64,000 nucleotides of DNA from Prunella strophiata (GCA_036583965.1 JAZBQD010000013.1:10786763-10850762), one strand, 5' to 3'; shown: positions 35,909-50,900, counted from the first letter of the stretch. Notes: generated by a model not told the origin, from the letters alone. A program made the numbers and translations.

Positions 35909-38900
35909 TTAGGTCTCCCCAGCTCTCTTGTTCACCTTCGCCACAGCCTCCCGCGCCTGCTCCGGCAGCCGCAGCGGGTCCGACAGGATGGAGGTGGTCC
36001 TGCTCAGCTGCCGCAGGGTGTTCAGCACCACTGTCACAGGAAAAAGGCAGGGAAGCATCAGGAAAAGCCATTAATCTGACTGATCTTTCTTCTGCAAAAT
36101 AGAGCACTCCTTGACAGCTATAAACGTAAATTAAATGCTTGCTGAAAGGCAAGAGGGAAAGAATCAAGCAGTGATGCCCAAACAGAAGGTCACTCCAAAG
36201 CTGAAGACAGATCTCAGAGGTCTTCCCTCATTATGAGATAAATCACACTGCCAAATGTACTCCAACTACAGCCATGCCTTTTGAAATTTAAATGTAGTTA
36301 AAGACTGTTTAAATTCTGGTATATTCAACAATTTTTTTTCCAGTCTTCACAGTCAGAAGAGGCTCTTATTTTTTCACTAAGCTAACAAAAAGGAAGTGAA
36401 AGCCACATTCAGCATCATGTGCTTTCTTTGCTGTCCTCTGACTTTTAAAAAATATTATATCATACTTTCTGTGATCTGAAGAGCTGCTGGATGGAATTTC
36501 ACTTACTTGGCCTCAGAACAGGAAGAGAACAGTGCTGATCCAACCAGGCCTGTGCAGTTTCGTTCAGATCCTTAAAGCTTGTTGTGGAAACCATCCCATT
36601 GAAGGACTCAAACAATGGCTTAATAATAATGCTGAACTGCAAACCATCAAATGTTAAGGGAAGCAACAAAGGGGGAGCTCAAAACATTCTATGGGAAAGG
36701 TTATGGCAGAGAAAACACTGGACTTCTAAATGGACTTCAACTGCCAGAGGGATTGCAATGTTTAAATAATTGTATTTTAAAACCTCTAACACTGAGAGCA
36801 AAATTCCACCACACTGACCCAAAGAGGAAAAAAGGAAAGGGGAACGTGCAAGTTTTTGAACAGCTTCAGCAACTGTAATTTTTCTTCCCCTGAAATCTTT
36901 GCTATTGTCTATGTTTCCCAAAAGACAACCAGAGCTGTGCTTACAGCAGAGTCCACAAAAGCTTTCTTGCAGTACAGTAACCTAGCAAGAAAACCTTGCC
37001 TCTGCATTGCATTTTACTTAGCAGTTACCTCCCACATGTTGAGGTGAACAAGTTTTGCAAGAATCCATATCCACATGCAGATGTGGATGAAAACTGAGGA
37101 CATTTGGCATAAAGTCACAGCATCAGAATCCCAAGCTCTTGGCTCTAAAACTACCAGTACCAAAGCCCAAGTTGATCACGTTGGTATAGAAGGATACAAT
37201 CCAAAACTTCCAGTTCTGCAGGGTCCTGCTCCTCACGTAATCATCAAACATCTTCCTCATGTGGTCAAACCTTTGCCGCGTTACGGGAACCCCGGTAGCA
37301 GGGAGCTGCTGCTGGCAAGAACTGAGAAGATGTTTGGAGTCAGAATCTCACCAAAAAGGACACATTTCTCTTCCAGACTAAACTGCAGCAGGAGAAAAGT
37401 GTGTATTCCTGGTATCTCTGGTGAAGGGGCTTCCCAGTGCATGATCATCCCCCCCAGAGTGTAACTGCTCCAGTCAGGAATAAAAACTGTTTTCCCAATA
37501 ACTTTGTCTATATTCAGGCAGCAAATTTATCAAGCTGCTACAAACACTTCTGGTTACAAACAACACAACTGAAAACAAAGTATAACATAGAACAAAGTAA
37601 TTTTGGGCATCCATTAAGGACAAGGCACATTAGGAGTCAAGGAAAAATTTACAGTTACTCCTAAACAATGTTACAGAAGATGATGTAATGGAGATTCTTA
37701 CAAAACAGATCAATTTAAAATGAAAGCAAGAAGACTTCACCATACTTTGTAAGAAAATAAAGAGATTTTGATTTACTGCTAATTCTAACATCATGCCTAA
37801 GCCTAGAACTTCTAGAGATGAAAGTAAAGCCACTGCAGTTCTCAACGTGCTTTGCAATAGTACATAATCATAAACCCACAGATCAAACTGAGGCACTGGG
37901 AAGGTGAAATGATTTATCACAGTTACGTTCACCCAGTGGCAAACTTCTGGAGCCCAAGTTCTGTGTCTTATGTACTCAATCACAATTTTCTATAAAAACT
38001 GACTGCATTTGAGAAGAAAACTGCAGCAAAGCCATTGTGAAGAGAGTTCAATCACCAGTGAGCTTTATGAAAACATCCTCACTGTCTTCTCAGAACTATT
38101 CTGACCTAACACATCCTCCCTGATGCTGCCACTGCTGTGCATTCCATGCTCAGAGCCTGCTGAAAATCCACACAGTTTGCACCAGTGCCCATCCCACAGC
38201 AGCTGCTCTGTTCTGTCCAACACCCATCAGCTCCCTGGTGTGACACTGAGCACACACACACTCCCTGCTGGGTGGCACCACTGAAGCTGCTGCTCCATCC
38301 CTGGGAGCTCCCCGTTCTCACAGGATGGTGGCGTTCAGCTCCTCGATCTCCTCCCGCAGGCGCCTGGTTTCCTCCTGCATCTGGGTCCTCTCCTGCTGCA
38401 GCTTGGCGATGTACTCCACTGTCTTCTGCAGCGTGATGGCATGGCTGATCTAGGCCAAACACAGACACACAGCTCGCTTCCTGCAACCACCTGAGGTTCA
38501 TGATGAGTTTGTCCTCCTAACCTGCACTGCAGAACCTTTTAATTTTCTTTCACTGTGTACAAAAGCACAGGGTCAGGCAGAGCAAAACACTTCAGGTACT
38601 CAACTCTGCATTTCTCTGAATCTGCTTCGCACTCCAGTACAGAGAAATGTGGCTGTAGGGGTTGCCTTCTTCCATAAATTACATTTCTGCTACTTTGTTG
38701 AAAGAAGTATTTTAATAATTTAAAATGTTTTATTTCATTATCTGTCCTCTTAAAACTATTTACAGTTCTTACCTAAGGACTGAAGTACGTGCTACATTTC
38801 CAGACAGATTTATAGTGCTGGTAGAAGTGCTGCTTTAAGTTGATAACATAAATTATTTAGTTTGGGAAACCTGAAATTATTAAATAGAAGGACCCACCAA

Positions 38901-41900
38901 AGGAGATAGCAATACTCTTCAGTTTGGACGAACCAATTAAAAGCCTGTACTTCAGAAATAAAATAACCAGGCATTTCAATAAAGCTGAGTTTTCAAATAG
39001 AACTTCCTTTCAAATAGGCTATTCAAGTCAGGAAGTGAAATTCTGACAACATATCACCTAAATTTCTAAACCTATAAAAATTATAAAAACAAATCAACAT
39101 GCTGCACAAAAAGCTTTCATATTTTCCATGTTTCAAAGCTACTGGTATTTAAAGGATGCTAAAAATTTTGTAGTGCAGATACATCTGTATTTCAATTTAG
39201 TGAACTAAGTTAACTGGTGTAGCCAGAGTAAGTTTTTAGTTTGGACAATGAGAAACCAGTTGGGAATTTTTTTGTCTGTAAACCCATGCACAGGTAAAAG
39301 GGGAAAAAAAGGCCCTGATTCTTAAAGACAGCTGGGTGGTGTAAAGAGTCCTAATGAGATTTTCCAAATCATCTGAACTGACCATGCTGGGAGGCAGAGA
39401 TCTCAATGGTGTAGGAAATCCTAGGAATTTACCTGAGCTTTTCCATTCCACCTCTGCTCACTGCTGTGTTCCAGCAGTGTGTTTCTCTGCTGTGCTCAGC
39501 TGACCACTCAGCAGTGAAATTACTACATTTATTAACAAGACTTTTAGAAGGGCTTTAGTCTTACATTTCACATCAAACCAAGTGCTGCTGCAGTACTTAC
39601 CGACTTGGAGTTGGCTGACACCAAGCTGTTCAGAGCACTGAAACCAATCTTGATATTGGACCTTCGTTTCTGTTCTGAAAGATGCCTCATCCTTCGATTC
39701 TGCACAAATAAAGTCAGCTCAGTCTGTGCTGTTCTCCTTTACTGTTCTACTGTTATAACTATTCAGCTACTCAAATTCAGTGTCATTTTTGTTGACTTGT
39801 TGGCATTCACAGTCTCCCCTAGAACGACTCTCCAAAATCTTAATAATGAATTGACAGTGTGTTTGCAGACCAACCCTGACCACCTCTGACATCTGCACCT
39901 ATTTTAAGCATCACTAGGATGGCAAGGAGAAAATCTGAAAGATATTATATTACCTGGAGGTTCTGGACTTATACAGTATGCATATGATTTGTTACTTGCC
40001 AGCAAGGCACATAAATGTTTGAAAGATACTATTTGCCTGTGGAGTGCTTTAGCAGAAAGAAAAGGCCACCCTACACATCCTTCTAAGCTTCAGCTGTGTC
40101 ATCAGGAAGTAAAATATTTAGGATTTATATTAACAAAAGAACAAAGATCAGTAGACCCAGAATTGGTCCAGGCTGTGGCAGAAATACCTTGCAATCAGTA
40201 ACAAAGAAAACAACTGGCAGAATTTTTTAGGTACAAGAGGATCCTGCAGCCCCTGGATCCCGGGGCTGGGGAGCGACCTAAACCACTGACAGGAGCTCCC
40301 AAGGTTGGTGTCCATAGAAAGAAAAGACTTTCCAAGCTATAAAAGGAGCTCTAGTTTCTGCTTGGGCACTGGGAATACCAGATTATCCCAAGGCCTCTGA
40401 GCTGCTGAGGACAAAGGAGCAGCTGGTGGATCCCTCCCCAAAGCTGGGGCCACACCGCCGCCCTGTGGCTCCTGCCCAGCTCAGCTGGAGCCTGGAACTG
40501 CCAGGGATCATTCCTGGGATGGTTACACGTGCCACAGACACAGCAGGGACACAAAGGATCCAGGAAGGAAGAAAACTACTCCAGATGTGACTCTGAAAAT
40601 CCCCACTCCACACAGAGGTGTGTGCCAGGTGTGTGAAGGAGGTGCAGAAGACCGTAACTGTGACAGTCCAGGGATTTCTTTGTTCTGAGTCCCTCTCTTG
40701 CAGCTCCAGCCTGAATTGTTCCTATTGCTGCACAACTCAATTACTGCCTTTTCCTGGGAGTCTGCCACAGGAAACCTGGGATGAAGGAACTTCTTTAACA
40801 GAGTCTTCACTCTGAGAACACATTTCTGGCAGAGAGGCTTTCTGGCAGCAGTTCACCATCACCCCACTTTACAATGGAGGAAAGCAATGTAATAAAGCAG
40901 TGAAGTGGTTGCCCAAAACCACAGAAAATGCAGGTTCATGAGCAGAACTGAGATCTCCAGTGCACTCCATGCTTTGCCAAACTGAAATAACCATGTTACC
41001 TAGCAATACAGAACTGTTTAATCTAATTAACAATACAGAGGAACAAAAGCACATACATCTGGAGCCTGGCAAATATCAGTGTTTCTCTCTTGTCTTACAA
41101 ACGACTTACTAACAGTACATATCCAAAGCAATCCCTGTCAGAGCAGGTGTGTTTACATGGCTGTAAAGCCTGTTTTATAGCTGTGTCTTTGCTTTTCCAT
41201 CTAGTGACCACTTTCCCACCATCAGCCAGCCCTACCAATTTGTTCCTTTGTTACCTTACTCTCTAGCAGCAGAACAGGCTGCACCCACTGCTTGTGAGCT
41301 CTCATGCCAAGCAAATCCCTGCCAACTTTCATGAGTAACTTGAAGCATGGTCAGCAAGGGGCAGTTCTGATTGTCCTCTGCAACAGATCTAGACCTGAGT
41401 TTAGTCACAGGCTGCAGGTGTTAAACTTACCTTTCTGCCCTAGAGTAACCAAACTGCCATCAACTCACAGGGTACACAGAGTCAGAGAAGCCAGAAGGGG
41501 GCTGGCACTTGCAAAACTGTTAAGTAACACTCTCTTCCACAACAGAATGAATGAGTTACAGCTGATTGTTCTGATGGGGTTTTCATGGAGAAATTTCTCA
41601 TACCACCACAGAAAGTGTTCTGACAAGGTCAGCTTGTGTGTGAGGTACAACCAGCACTCGGGTGCTATCTCTAGACCACTGAGTTCTTACCCCAGTAATT
41701 CCTGAAGGGTTTTACATGTGTAATTCTGTGGAGCTGCTTCTCTGTAGAGCAGCACAGCAACACTGGAGACATGTAAGTAACTCAGCAGGTCAAGAACTTC
41801 CCCTCCAGCAATGGCCAGAGCCCTGCAGACTGAAAAGCCCCAACAGAACAATGGCAAAAAGCCACAGTTTAGAACACTAAGCCTGAAACCTCTGACCAAG

Positions 41901-44900
41901 TAAACTGACAGCTGTCACAACACTCCTATGAGGAGGAACTGCTGTCACAATCATAAGGACCTGCAGAGGTTCAGCTAAGCCTGGTCCCTCTGGTGACACA
42001 TCCCTGAGGAGCAGACTAGATTAGAGTCTGACATTCTGGATTGCACAGAGCAGCACAAATGCAGCAGCAAGCTGAGCCCAACATGCAAATATGCTACTGT
42101 CCTGAAGCACAACTTTCTCTAGCTATGCTCAGACATCAGGACAGAAAAGTAGCTATGAAGGCAAAAACAAGCCCCTCAAAGGAAAGGACACACACCTTAA
42201 GTGCAGCCACAGTAGGGTCAGTGGCAGGTTTTCCTGAGCAGCTGTTCTGAGGAGACTGTGGACTGGGGCTCTGCTCAGAGGTGCAGGGGGAAGCCTGGCC
42301 TGAATTCTGACAGTCACGGCCTTCAGAAAGGAAAAAACACAAGACACATTAACAAACAACTTTCTGTAGCAAATGTAACTGCTGAGAAGTTTCTACTCAG
42401 AAATTGAACTGAAATGCAATCAGCAACCATTACACTGTTTGATGCAGCAACCACATGCTAGAAAACACCAGGACTGCTGGGAAAGCTCAGGATACCATGT
42501 CACATGATACATCCTGAATAGCAAGATGTAATAGTCCTTTCACACACAAATTTCAGCAAAAGCATGTTGGATGCACAGGCTGTGACTCCATCATCCTGCT
42601 GGGCTCCCCCATTTGTCTCTGAAGGCCTAGGACATGATGGTGACACTTACAAGCCATTTACCACCAGAACCAGCCCAGGGAATGCTCCATCGATGCACAT
42701 GCAAAAGGAGTCTTTGCACTTACCTACAAGGATTGTGTCTGAGATCCTCCAGTCAAAATCAGAGCTATGACACTTAACAACAAACCTATTCAGCACTTCC
42801 TACACAGATGCCTTTCATTTCTTAGTGACTACAACAGCATATCCTTTTAGAAAGGAGCTACTTACAGGAAGCACAAAATCAGAGTTTGTGGGGATGCTGC
42901 AGTCATTTAAGACAAGAACTGGAAACTACTGGATGCAACTAAAGCTGTGGGGTAGAAGGGTCTGAAAAGCTTTTCCTTCAAAAATTAACTAGGGATCCTC
43001 AAGGCCCATTTACACCCTGCCTACCCAACAAACACACTTCCATGCACAGGGAAGAGAATGCTTACAGCTTTCTAACTTACTAGGTGTAGGTGAGGGAACT
43101 TGTGAACTGCTACAGTGAGAAGGGATGTGCTCTCCTTTCACCAACACATCTTGGACTACACTAGGAGGGAAGAGATGTGAGACTGTGGACTGGCTTTGTT
43201 GACTACTTGGTGCTCGCTGTGCTGGACCAACCAGAATGTTACTACGGAACTCCGTCACCCCGGGAGCCTGGGAACAGCACAGAGAGAGCACAGAGAAAAA
43301 CAGAGAGAAAGAGAGAGCAGGAGGGGCAGTGTGGGGGGCAGAGGGAGAGAGGGATGAGAGAAAGGACAAAGTGGGGGGAGAGATTAAGAAAGAGAAAGAG
43401 AGAAAGAGAGATTTGTTACCTTGCCTTTCACTAAAAGTAGCAAATTAATACATGATTAACAATCTGAAGACATGAAACAAGGGCTAATATATAAGGAATT
43501 GGCAGGCACCAAAGTCAGGCTTCTGGCAGGAGACCAGTATCCTTTCATAACTTAAAGCAGTATTACAACACATCAACAGCATAACATACTAAAATCTATC
43601 TCCATCTTCCTGCACACAACATATTGGGGAAACCCACTCACATGCCCAAGGCATGTTTTCCAATATGGCAGTGGAAAGGGGAGCTCCCTGGGCTCCTTCC
43701 AGCTTCTGCACAGTTAAAGCACAAACCATTCCCCATCCACAGCACTGTGAATACAGGCCTCCTTGGAATCTTACTGTTGTGTGAGACAGAGCTTGTCCAG
43801 ACTATAAAGTGCTTCCAAGCCCATGAAATGGCTACATTAAAAATAAGCAAACATAATGCTGAATGCACAAATGCATACATTGGGTAACAGATGATTTAGT
43901 GGACTCGTTACCCGCCTGAGAACATTATGGCTCTGACTACTTGCAAATAACAGGCCTAGAAAACAAATATATATTATTTTTTTTCTTCTCCTTACTCTGA
44001 CAATTCCAGCTGGTGCAATTGCAACATTAGACTGAGACGTGGCTGGCGTCAAAATCCCCTCTCTTTTTAAAGGTGCTGGAGTTACAATCACAGCTCTGGA
44101 CTGTCCCTGAAAGGCAGCTGAAGAACACAATTCAGTTAGAATAGTTAATGATACAAAAAAAAAAAAAAGATGGAAATTATTTTGTATGAAATAACTTGTT
44201 ATTAAACATGGGCATGGATCAGTGGGCATCTATTTGGTACTATTTCACTGCACTATAAAATGTCACCAGTCTTCCAATAATCTCAACTCCTTTCATTCAG
44301 TACAAAGGACTTCAACACTCCAGTTACTTCTGAGTTTTCTAGCATCACTGTCACTGTTTCATGGTGAATTTACAGATGTATGTAGTAATTCAGGGAGATA
44401 CAAAGTGTCTTCATTCTGTCAGAGCTGGGCTTGACAGGAGAGGACCATCTTCAGCTCTCCTCTTCCATCCACACTTTGGGATCTCAGGCTTGCTCTGCTG
44501 ACCCAGGAAGGGTCAATGACTCAATACCTCATGCTTTCTTGTACATGTATCTTAAATCCTTTCCCTCAGCACTTCAGCCTACCAGCTTCTTTCACTACCT
44601 TGTTTTATAGCTGCTTTAGATGACACACAACCATAAGACAACCAAATGTGATTGGGAATCAGCATTAAAATTCCACAAAATATGCTAAAGAACCAAGAGT
44701 TCTGCTGTGCTTAGGCAGCTAGAGGTAATTCTGAATAGCAGCAAATGTCTCCACATGAATCTGTGAAGATCTCCATGTAACCAATGCAGATGTGCAGTTA
44801 CTACTGTGGCATTCATGCTGACATTGGTCTTGCCCGTCTAGACAGAACATCACTGACCATCCTAAACTGTCACTAAGGGAAGAAGGAGGCAAAGACACAG

Positions 44901-47900
44901 CTTCTGTCTGGGTTTTCATAAAACTGAACCAAACATATTTGGCTTCGCTCTTGGCTGTAGTGGCTCAGCTCTCCTTGGTACAAATAAAGTCATGATGCAG
45001 GAGAAGTGTCAGCACAGCTCAGCCCCTGCCGAGCTGCCCCTCTGCAGTTCAGCATCAGGACACACACCCTGAAGGACACACACAGCAGGACAGGGAGACA
45101 GTGCAGGGTTATCCAATGTCCCCTCCCTGACAGTGTCACCTGTGTCTGACAACTGTGTTTTGACTCAACTGGAGTTTCTGCACAGCCTCCATAAGAGAGG
45201 TCTGTGGATTGCACAAACCCTTGTGCCAGCCCTTGCGTGGCTCTGTCACTGACACAGAGAGTTCATTCTTGGAGCATTCCCACATTGAAAGCTGGAATCA
45301 CAACCTTTCACTGATGTTCAGCTGGACTTATGACATCTCTATTGACCTCAAGAGCCTACTCTTACCAGTGCATTAATGCTGCTGCACAGGCTTGGCCTTT
45401 CTGACTTCCACATTTGGGGACCTGCAGCAACCAGCAACAATATTTAGAAGTCACTTTATATGATTCATGTTTCTATCCTACATATGCATGTTTTGTAGAC
45501 TTTCCTCTCCAAATCAGCACATTTATCATGAAGTGGTGATAGCAGGGAAGTCTTGTACCTGATGAGACAATCTGTACAGATTTTTGGGTCCTTATACCAC
45601 ACAGCAGTTCTAACACAAGATGTAATGTAATTGGCTTTGCAGTCAGGAGATGATTTGTTTGTCCTGAACACAAATGACAGGCATAAATGCCTCAGTTACA
45701 AGTACTGATGTTTATTCTGTTTCCAAAAATAAAGCTCTAGTATTTATATAAATTCTTGAATTTGTCCCCTGAGCTTGATGCCCCAGTAGTTTAGGAACAC
45801 CATGATCCCCAAATACATGCCACTAATCTAGAGGAAAAACAAAGCCACTGGTTGTGATGGTCTAGAAGTAAATGGTGGAGCACTGGGAAAGTAATATATG
45901 GGGTGAGGAACAACCCAGGAAGCCCTGAGAAAAGCAGGAGCAAAGGCTTTCTGAAAATGAGTTGCCTACAATCTTTACTAGGTGAGAAATGCATGTCTTG
46001 ACTGCTGAAGGTACATGGAATGTTGGTTTATAACACACTGTAGATAGGAACCCTGCCATTAACACCCTCAGTGCTATTAATCATGGAACAAAGTGATCCC
46101 AGTGACATCCTTGGGTCTGCTCTTCTCTTGAACAGTGATTTTTCCTTTTGGTGGGTAACCTCACTATCAGGCCCTGGCAGACACACCTACTCCCTAGTAA
46201 AGCCTGTTTAACATTACTCCTCCAGGCAGGCTTTTTCTTGAATTATTATTGCACATTTCAAGTGGCTGAAGTCACTTGGCCCCCAGCCAGCAAAAGTCTA
46301 AAACCAGACTGCAATAATCCCAAGAAGAGTGTTCTGCCTGTCCTGTTCCAGCCTTGAGCTTTCCTACAAGAACCTCCTCAAGCTAAATTCTCACTCCTTA
46401 TCTTGTTATTCTTTGCCTTGTGCAGCAACAGTGGCTCCAAATCCCACCCAGTGTGGAAGTCCCAGGTGATCCTACCCTGACCTGAAACCCACTCCTGACT
46501 TAAAGCATCTCAAGGGTCTCTAGACTAGCTGAGAAAAAGATCTCAAGCTCCCTCAGAAGAATCTCCTCCTCCACTGTGGCTGAATGCCCTGAGGGGCAGT
46601 CAATCACAACAGCATCACACCTAAATCCAGGTCTTCTATGAGGCAGGAGCACAGAGCTGGTGCAGCTGCACAGCCCATCACAGATGATACAAAAAGAGAC
46701 CCCCCCTTTTTGCAGGTCAGCTTTTCACACTCAACCAGGCTGCTTCCAATCCTTGCAGCAGTCCAGAGCATCCCACTGAACAGTGCAGCCACTGCATTCA
46801 AGGGTCCCGTGGACACACTCAGAAGCTCTATTTTAACTTATTATGTAAAGCAAGAAAAGCAAGAAGGTCTTTTCCTCCTGCTAGTCCAACTCAGAAAACA
46901 AAACCATCCTCCCACAGTGCTCCTCACCTGGGGTGATGAAGGCATTCTTTACCACTAAGGACACTGTTTCAAGCTTCGGAGCAGGCACTATTTTTTGTGA
47001 CTGTTTGGGCCTTGTCCCAGCACTGGCCAGAGGAACAGGTTTGGGGAGTGCAAATGTCAGCTGGGACTGCAGCTGGGGCCGGGGCTGCCCCTGCACAACA
47101 GCAGTCTGGAAGGCCAGGTTACAAGGCACTCCTGCCCCCGGCTGCTGCGTGGCCAGGACCAGGCTCTGGCTCTGGCTCTGGCTGAAGGTGGTGGCAGGGG
47201 CGTTGTGGGTCAGCGTGGCAGAAGCCGTGTGAGTGATGACCGAGGATTCACAGAGGCCGAACTTGGGGGTTTCTGGAGCGGCGAAGGCGGCGGGGGCGGG
47301 GCTGAGGCTGGAGCTGAGCGGCACCGCGGGCAGCGGGGACTGCGGCTGTGCGCTCGCCGGGCTGCAGCAGCGGCAGGGGCGCCAGGGGCGGCTGGAACAC
47401 TGACATGAAAGTCTGTGGCCCGCTGAGAGACGAGTCAGGAGGGAAGTCTGCCGGCTGGATGAAAGATCCCCCACTTCTAATGCTGGAGCACTGGTCAGCA
47501 ACGACGTCAGGAATGACAGGAGCAGGTACTGAGGAAGGAATCAGTCCATCACTGATGCTCCCTGCTGGAAGTGTGCTGGGACACGAACCCGACGGCAGGA
47601 CAGGAGACTGAGAGACAAGGAAATATCACTGATTCAGACATGTCTGAACTCCTCCTGAGAGGACATGGCTCAAATCAGAGCCTTCTGTTTGAAACCTCTC
47701 TTACCTGGGAAGAGTGGCTGCTGCTGTCTGTGGTAGCTGAGCTGACAGCAGACACAGAAGGGAAATAATTACTGGAGCGACTGGGTGTGAATAATTCTGA
47801 AATATGAAAAGTCACCTGTTAATTTTCTACTTTTCATACTTAAGATACAGCATTGCTAGATCCTAAAATTCACAGGAATACCAGTATTATTTAGCAAATA

Positions 47901-50900
47901 AGGAAACCATGAGCTTTTTCCTTCATAAAACTGCTGCTGACTGAGCAGTGAATTGCTGTTTTCCAGAGGAACTGATCTCTTTGGGGTTGACTCCTTCAAC
48001 TTTCATGCAAACTGGGACACTGCAAAAATCAGTCCTGTTAAAGGTTCATCTACACACAGACAGCCAAGAGCTGATCCTCAGCAAGCCCCACAAAGTACAG
48101 TTATCTGATGCAGACTGCTTGCAGAGCCAGCAAATAGATATGACTCTTTACTTCCATGAAGATCCATAACCATCAAAATTGTCAGCAGGAGTTTAATGCT
48201 ATATGGAATTCTTGACAGTGCCATAAAACATTCAGAGACAAACTGTTAAATGTCTTCAACACCAAGAAGTGTGAAATGGGGAAACCTCAGATATTTGTAA
48301 CACTTAAACTTTTTTTTTAACCTAGATCATAAATCACTGCAATATTTAAGAAATTAATGAATTCTATATATGATTCTTACCCTGAAAAGGCTCAAAAGTA
48401 TCCATAAAATCAAAATTTGGCTGGAGAGGAATAAGCCCTGGTTGAATCATGTCAGCATTTCCTAAGTGTCCTGCAAAATTCAGGAGACAGATTAGATTAG
48501 CTCCCCATCATTCACATAATAACAGCAGCAGGAATAAAACTCTCCACAGCCAGGCTTGGCCAAGAAGTTACAGAAAAACTGCTGCTGAAAGGAACTGAGC
48601 ATCTGCTTCTCCTCAGAGCTACAGCACAGTCCAGATATCAAAGCCATTGGAGAATGAAACTTTCAATTACTAAAATGGAAGAGGTGAAACCTGAAGGCTC
48701 TAATTGACATCTGGGATTGCCAAGCTTGGATGCCGCCTGTTCCCAAACCTGCTGTCCTGCCCCTGCTGCACTACACACAACCTTGCTGGGAAGCACAGCA
48801 TGACCCACCACAGCTCATAACAGAGTATTTTAAAGTAAACCATCAGCCATTTCATCTGCCTTGAGTACAATTCATGTAAACCATGGCTGCTCTGGAGTTG
48901 CTCAGACATCCCTGCAGTGATGTCTATGATGGTGAACAGTGGACATCTGCTGTCCCATCAGACAGTCAGAGCCTCCAAACAGAGTTGAACAGCTCTTGGG
49001 ATTGTTTGCACAGATGAAGCTTGCACTGGTTCTGCCAGACAAAGCCAAACAAAAATACACAGGCACGCCCTTAAAAATACACACACAACTGTGCTTTGAG
49101 ATAAATCACAATGCCTTCACCCTGATAAAGTAAATACTGCTCATTACACATTTGTTCAGAGCAACATTGGGGGCAAAGCTGGGAGCAGCACATAAGTTAA
49201 GACAGAAATTAAATTCAGATCATTAATTGGGATTCTATAACCTACAGAATCATAAGACAGCTACATTCCCTGACCTGTTTTTATCTGTATCAGCAACATA
49301 AGATAGATTTCTTAGGCAAGACTTCAAGAGCAGCAAAGCAACAAACCAGAGTTTTTGTAGGGGTTCTCACTGCAACACAGCTACAGCCAACAAATACCTA
49401 TGTCCCTGGAATTTGGCCAGGAAACCAGCTGATGTGAAGAGAGCGTGGAGAACAGGGTGTCGGTGAACTCGGACATGAGCATGTCTGCATCCAAGAGGCT
49501 GCCTTCCTCCATGGGCACAGGGGTTTCTCTGCCATACCTTCTTTTTTGCAAGAGAACCACATCATCATCCTGTCAAAGGAAAGGAGGAGAGGTCATTGCC
49601 TAGCAATGACTGCCAAAGCAGTCTGGTGCATATCTATAAAAGCAGCCCTCATTTTTCACATTTTTAAAGGAAGAACCACTCTTTGAGGAGCCATCAAATG
49701 GACTGAAACACTTCAGTGGTGGTTCTGATACCAGCAACTTCAGCTCACTGAAATACCACAACACTCTGGGAAAGATTTTTGCCCAAAACCCAGATATTGA
49801 CTAAAAGGATATAAGACAAATAACACTCCCTTGTTTGATTGATTACACAAGTATTTTTGCACCCAGTTTAACAATCTCTTGGTTTGAATAAAGATTAATG
49901 AAAATAACATGACTAGCAAGAATGCAAAAAACAACTCCTGTCTTGTGAGATGTATCTGAAACTCTGACTCGCAGTGAAGTGTAATTGTACTCTGAGTTTG
50001 CACAAGACACTTTTTGCCCATGAAAAATACAACACAGTGTGACTTGGCTTACCCATCCTTCAATACAGGCCGAGTTAAACTGCACTGCCTTGCAAAAACA
50101 GCAGAACAGTGCTTCTGGTCATCAGTTTATATACCCAAAGTAGGTTTGATAGTTTAAGGGGACATACTAAATGGTTCTGAACATACCACTGTTCCCTTTA
50201 ACCATTTTGTCTTTTTATAGGATCCTGGCATATTATCTGCCTGAGCTGTGGGCACAGCAGGAAGATCTGCAAAACAGAGCTCCCACATCTTCACAGATCC
50301 AGTTACACAAGCAAAGCAGCAGTGCCAGTTACAACTCAGTAACAAGATGAAATCATGTGCCAGCCCTCAAAGAGATTGATCTCTCTGGGCATGCAATGCT
50401 GATTCCCATTTCTTCTGTCACAGCACTTTGCATTCAACCTCTCCTCCATCCAATTCGAGTTACAAATCTCACATTGCTCTCTGAGGCACAGAACATTAAG
50501 GTGTCTAACCTTAATTAAGGCTTAAGCAAGATGCTTGTCTTTAGATTTTAATCAAAGCAAGCTACTGCATGTTACAGCTCTGTTATCTACTGCGGGTTCT
50601 ACAAGCATAAATGCTGCCACTTCTCAGTGGTGTTACCTACCCTGACCAAGCTTGAAAGATCTTCATCTTTGTGTTTCTGTAACTGCAAAAGGAGAACAGA
50701 AGATGAAGTCAGAATAGGTCCTGTATGTGCCAGTGGAAGACCTGATTTTGCAAAACTTTTAAGACCCAATCATGCACAATCAGTCCCAGCACAATAATTT
50801 TTAGTTAAGTGGAACTAATCAGATGAGCATGTCTGTACCAGCTTATCATCTGTTTTAAGTACTCTTGCATGCCAGAAAAAGTGATAGAAAGACTCAAAAA

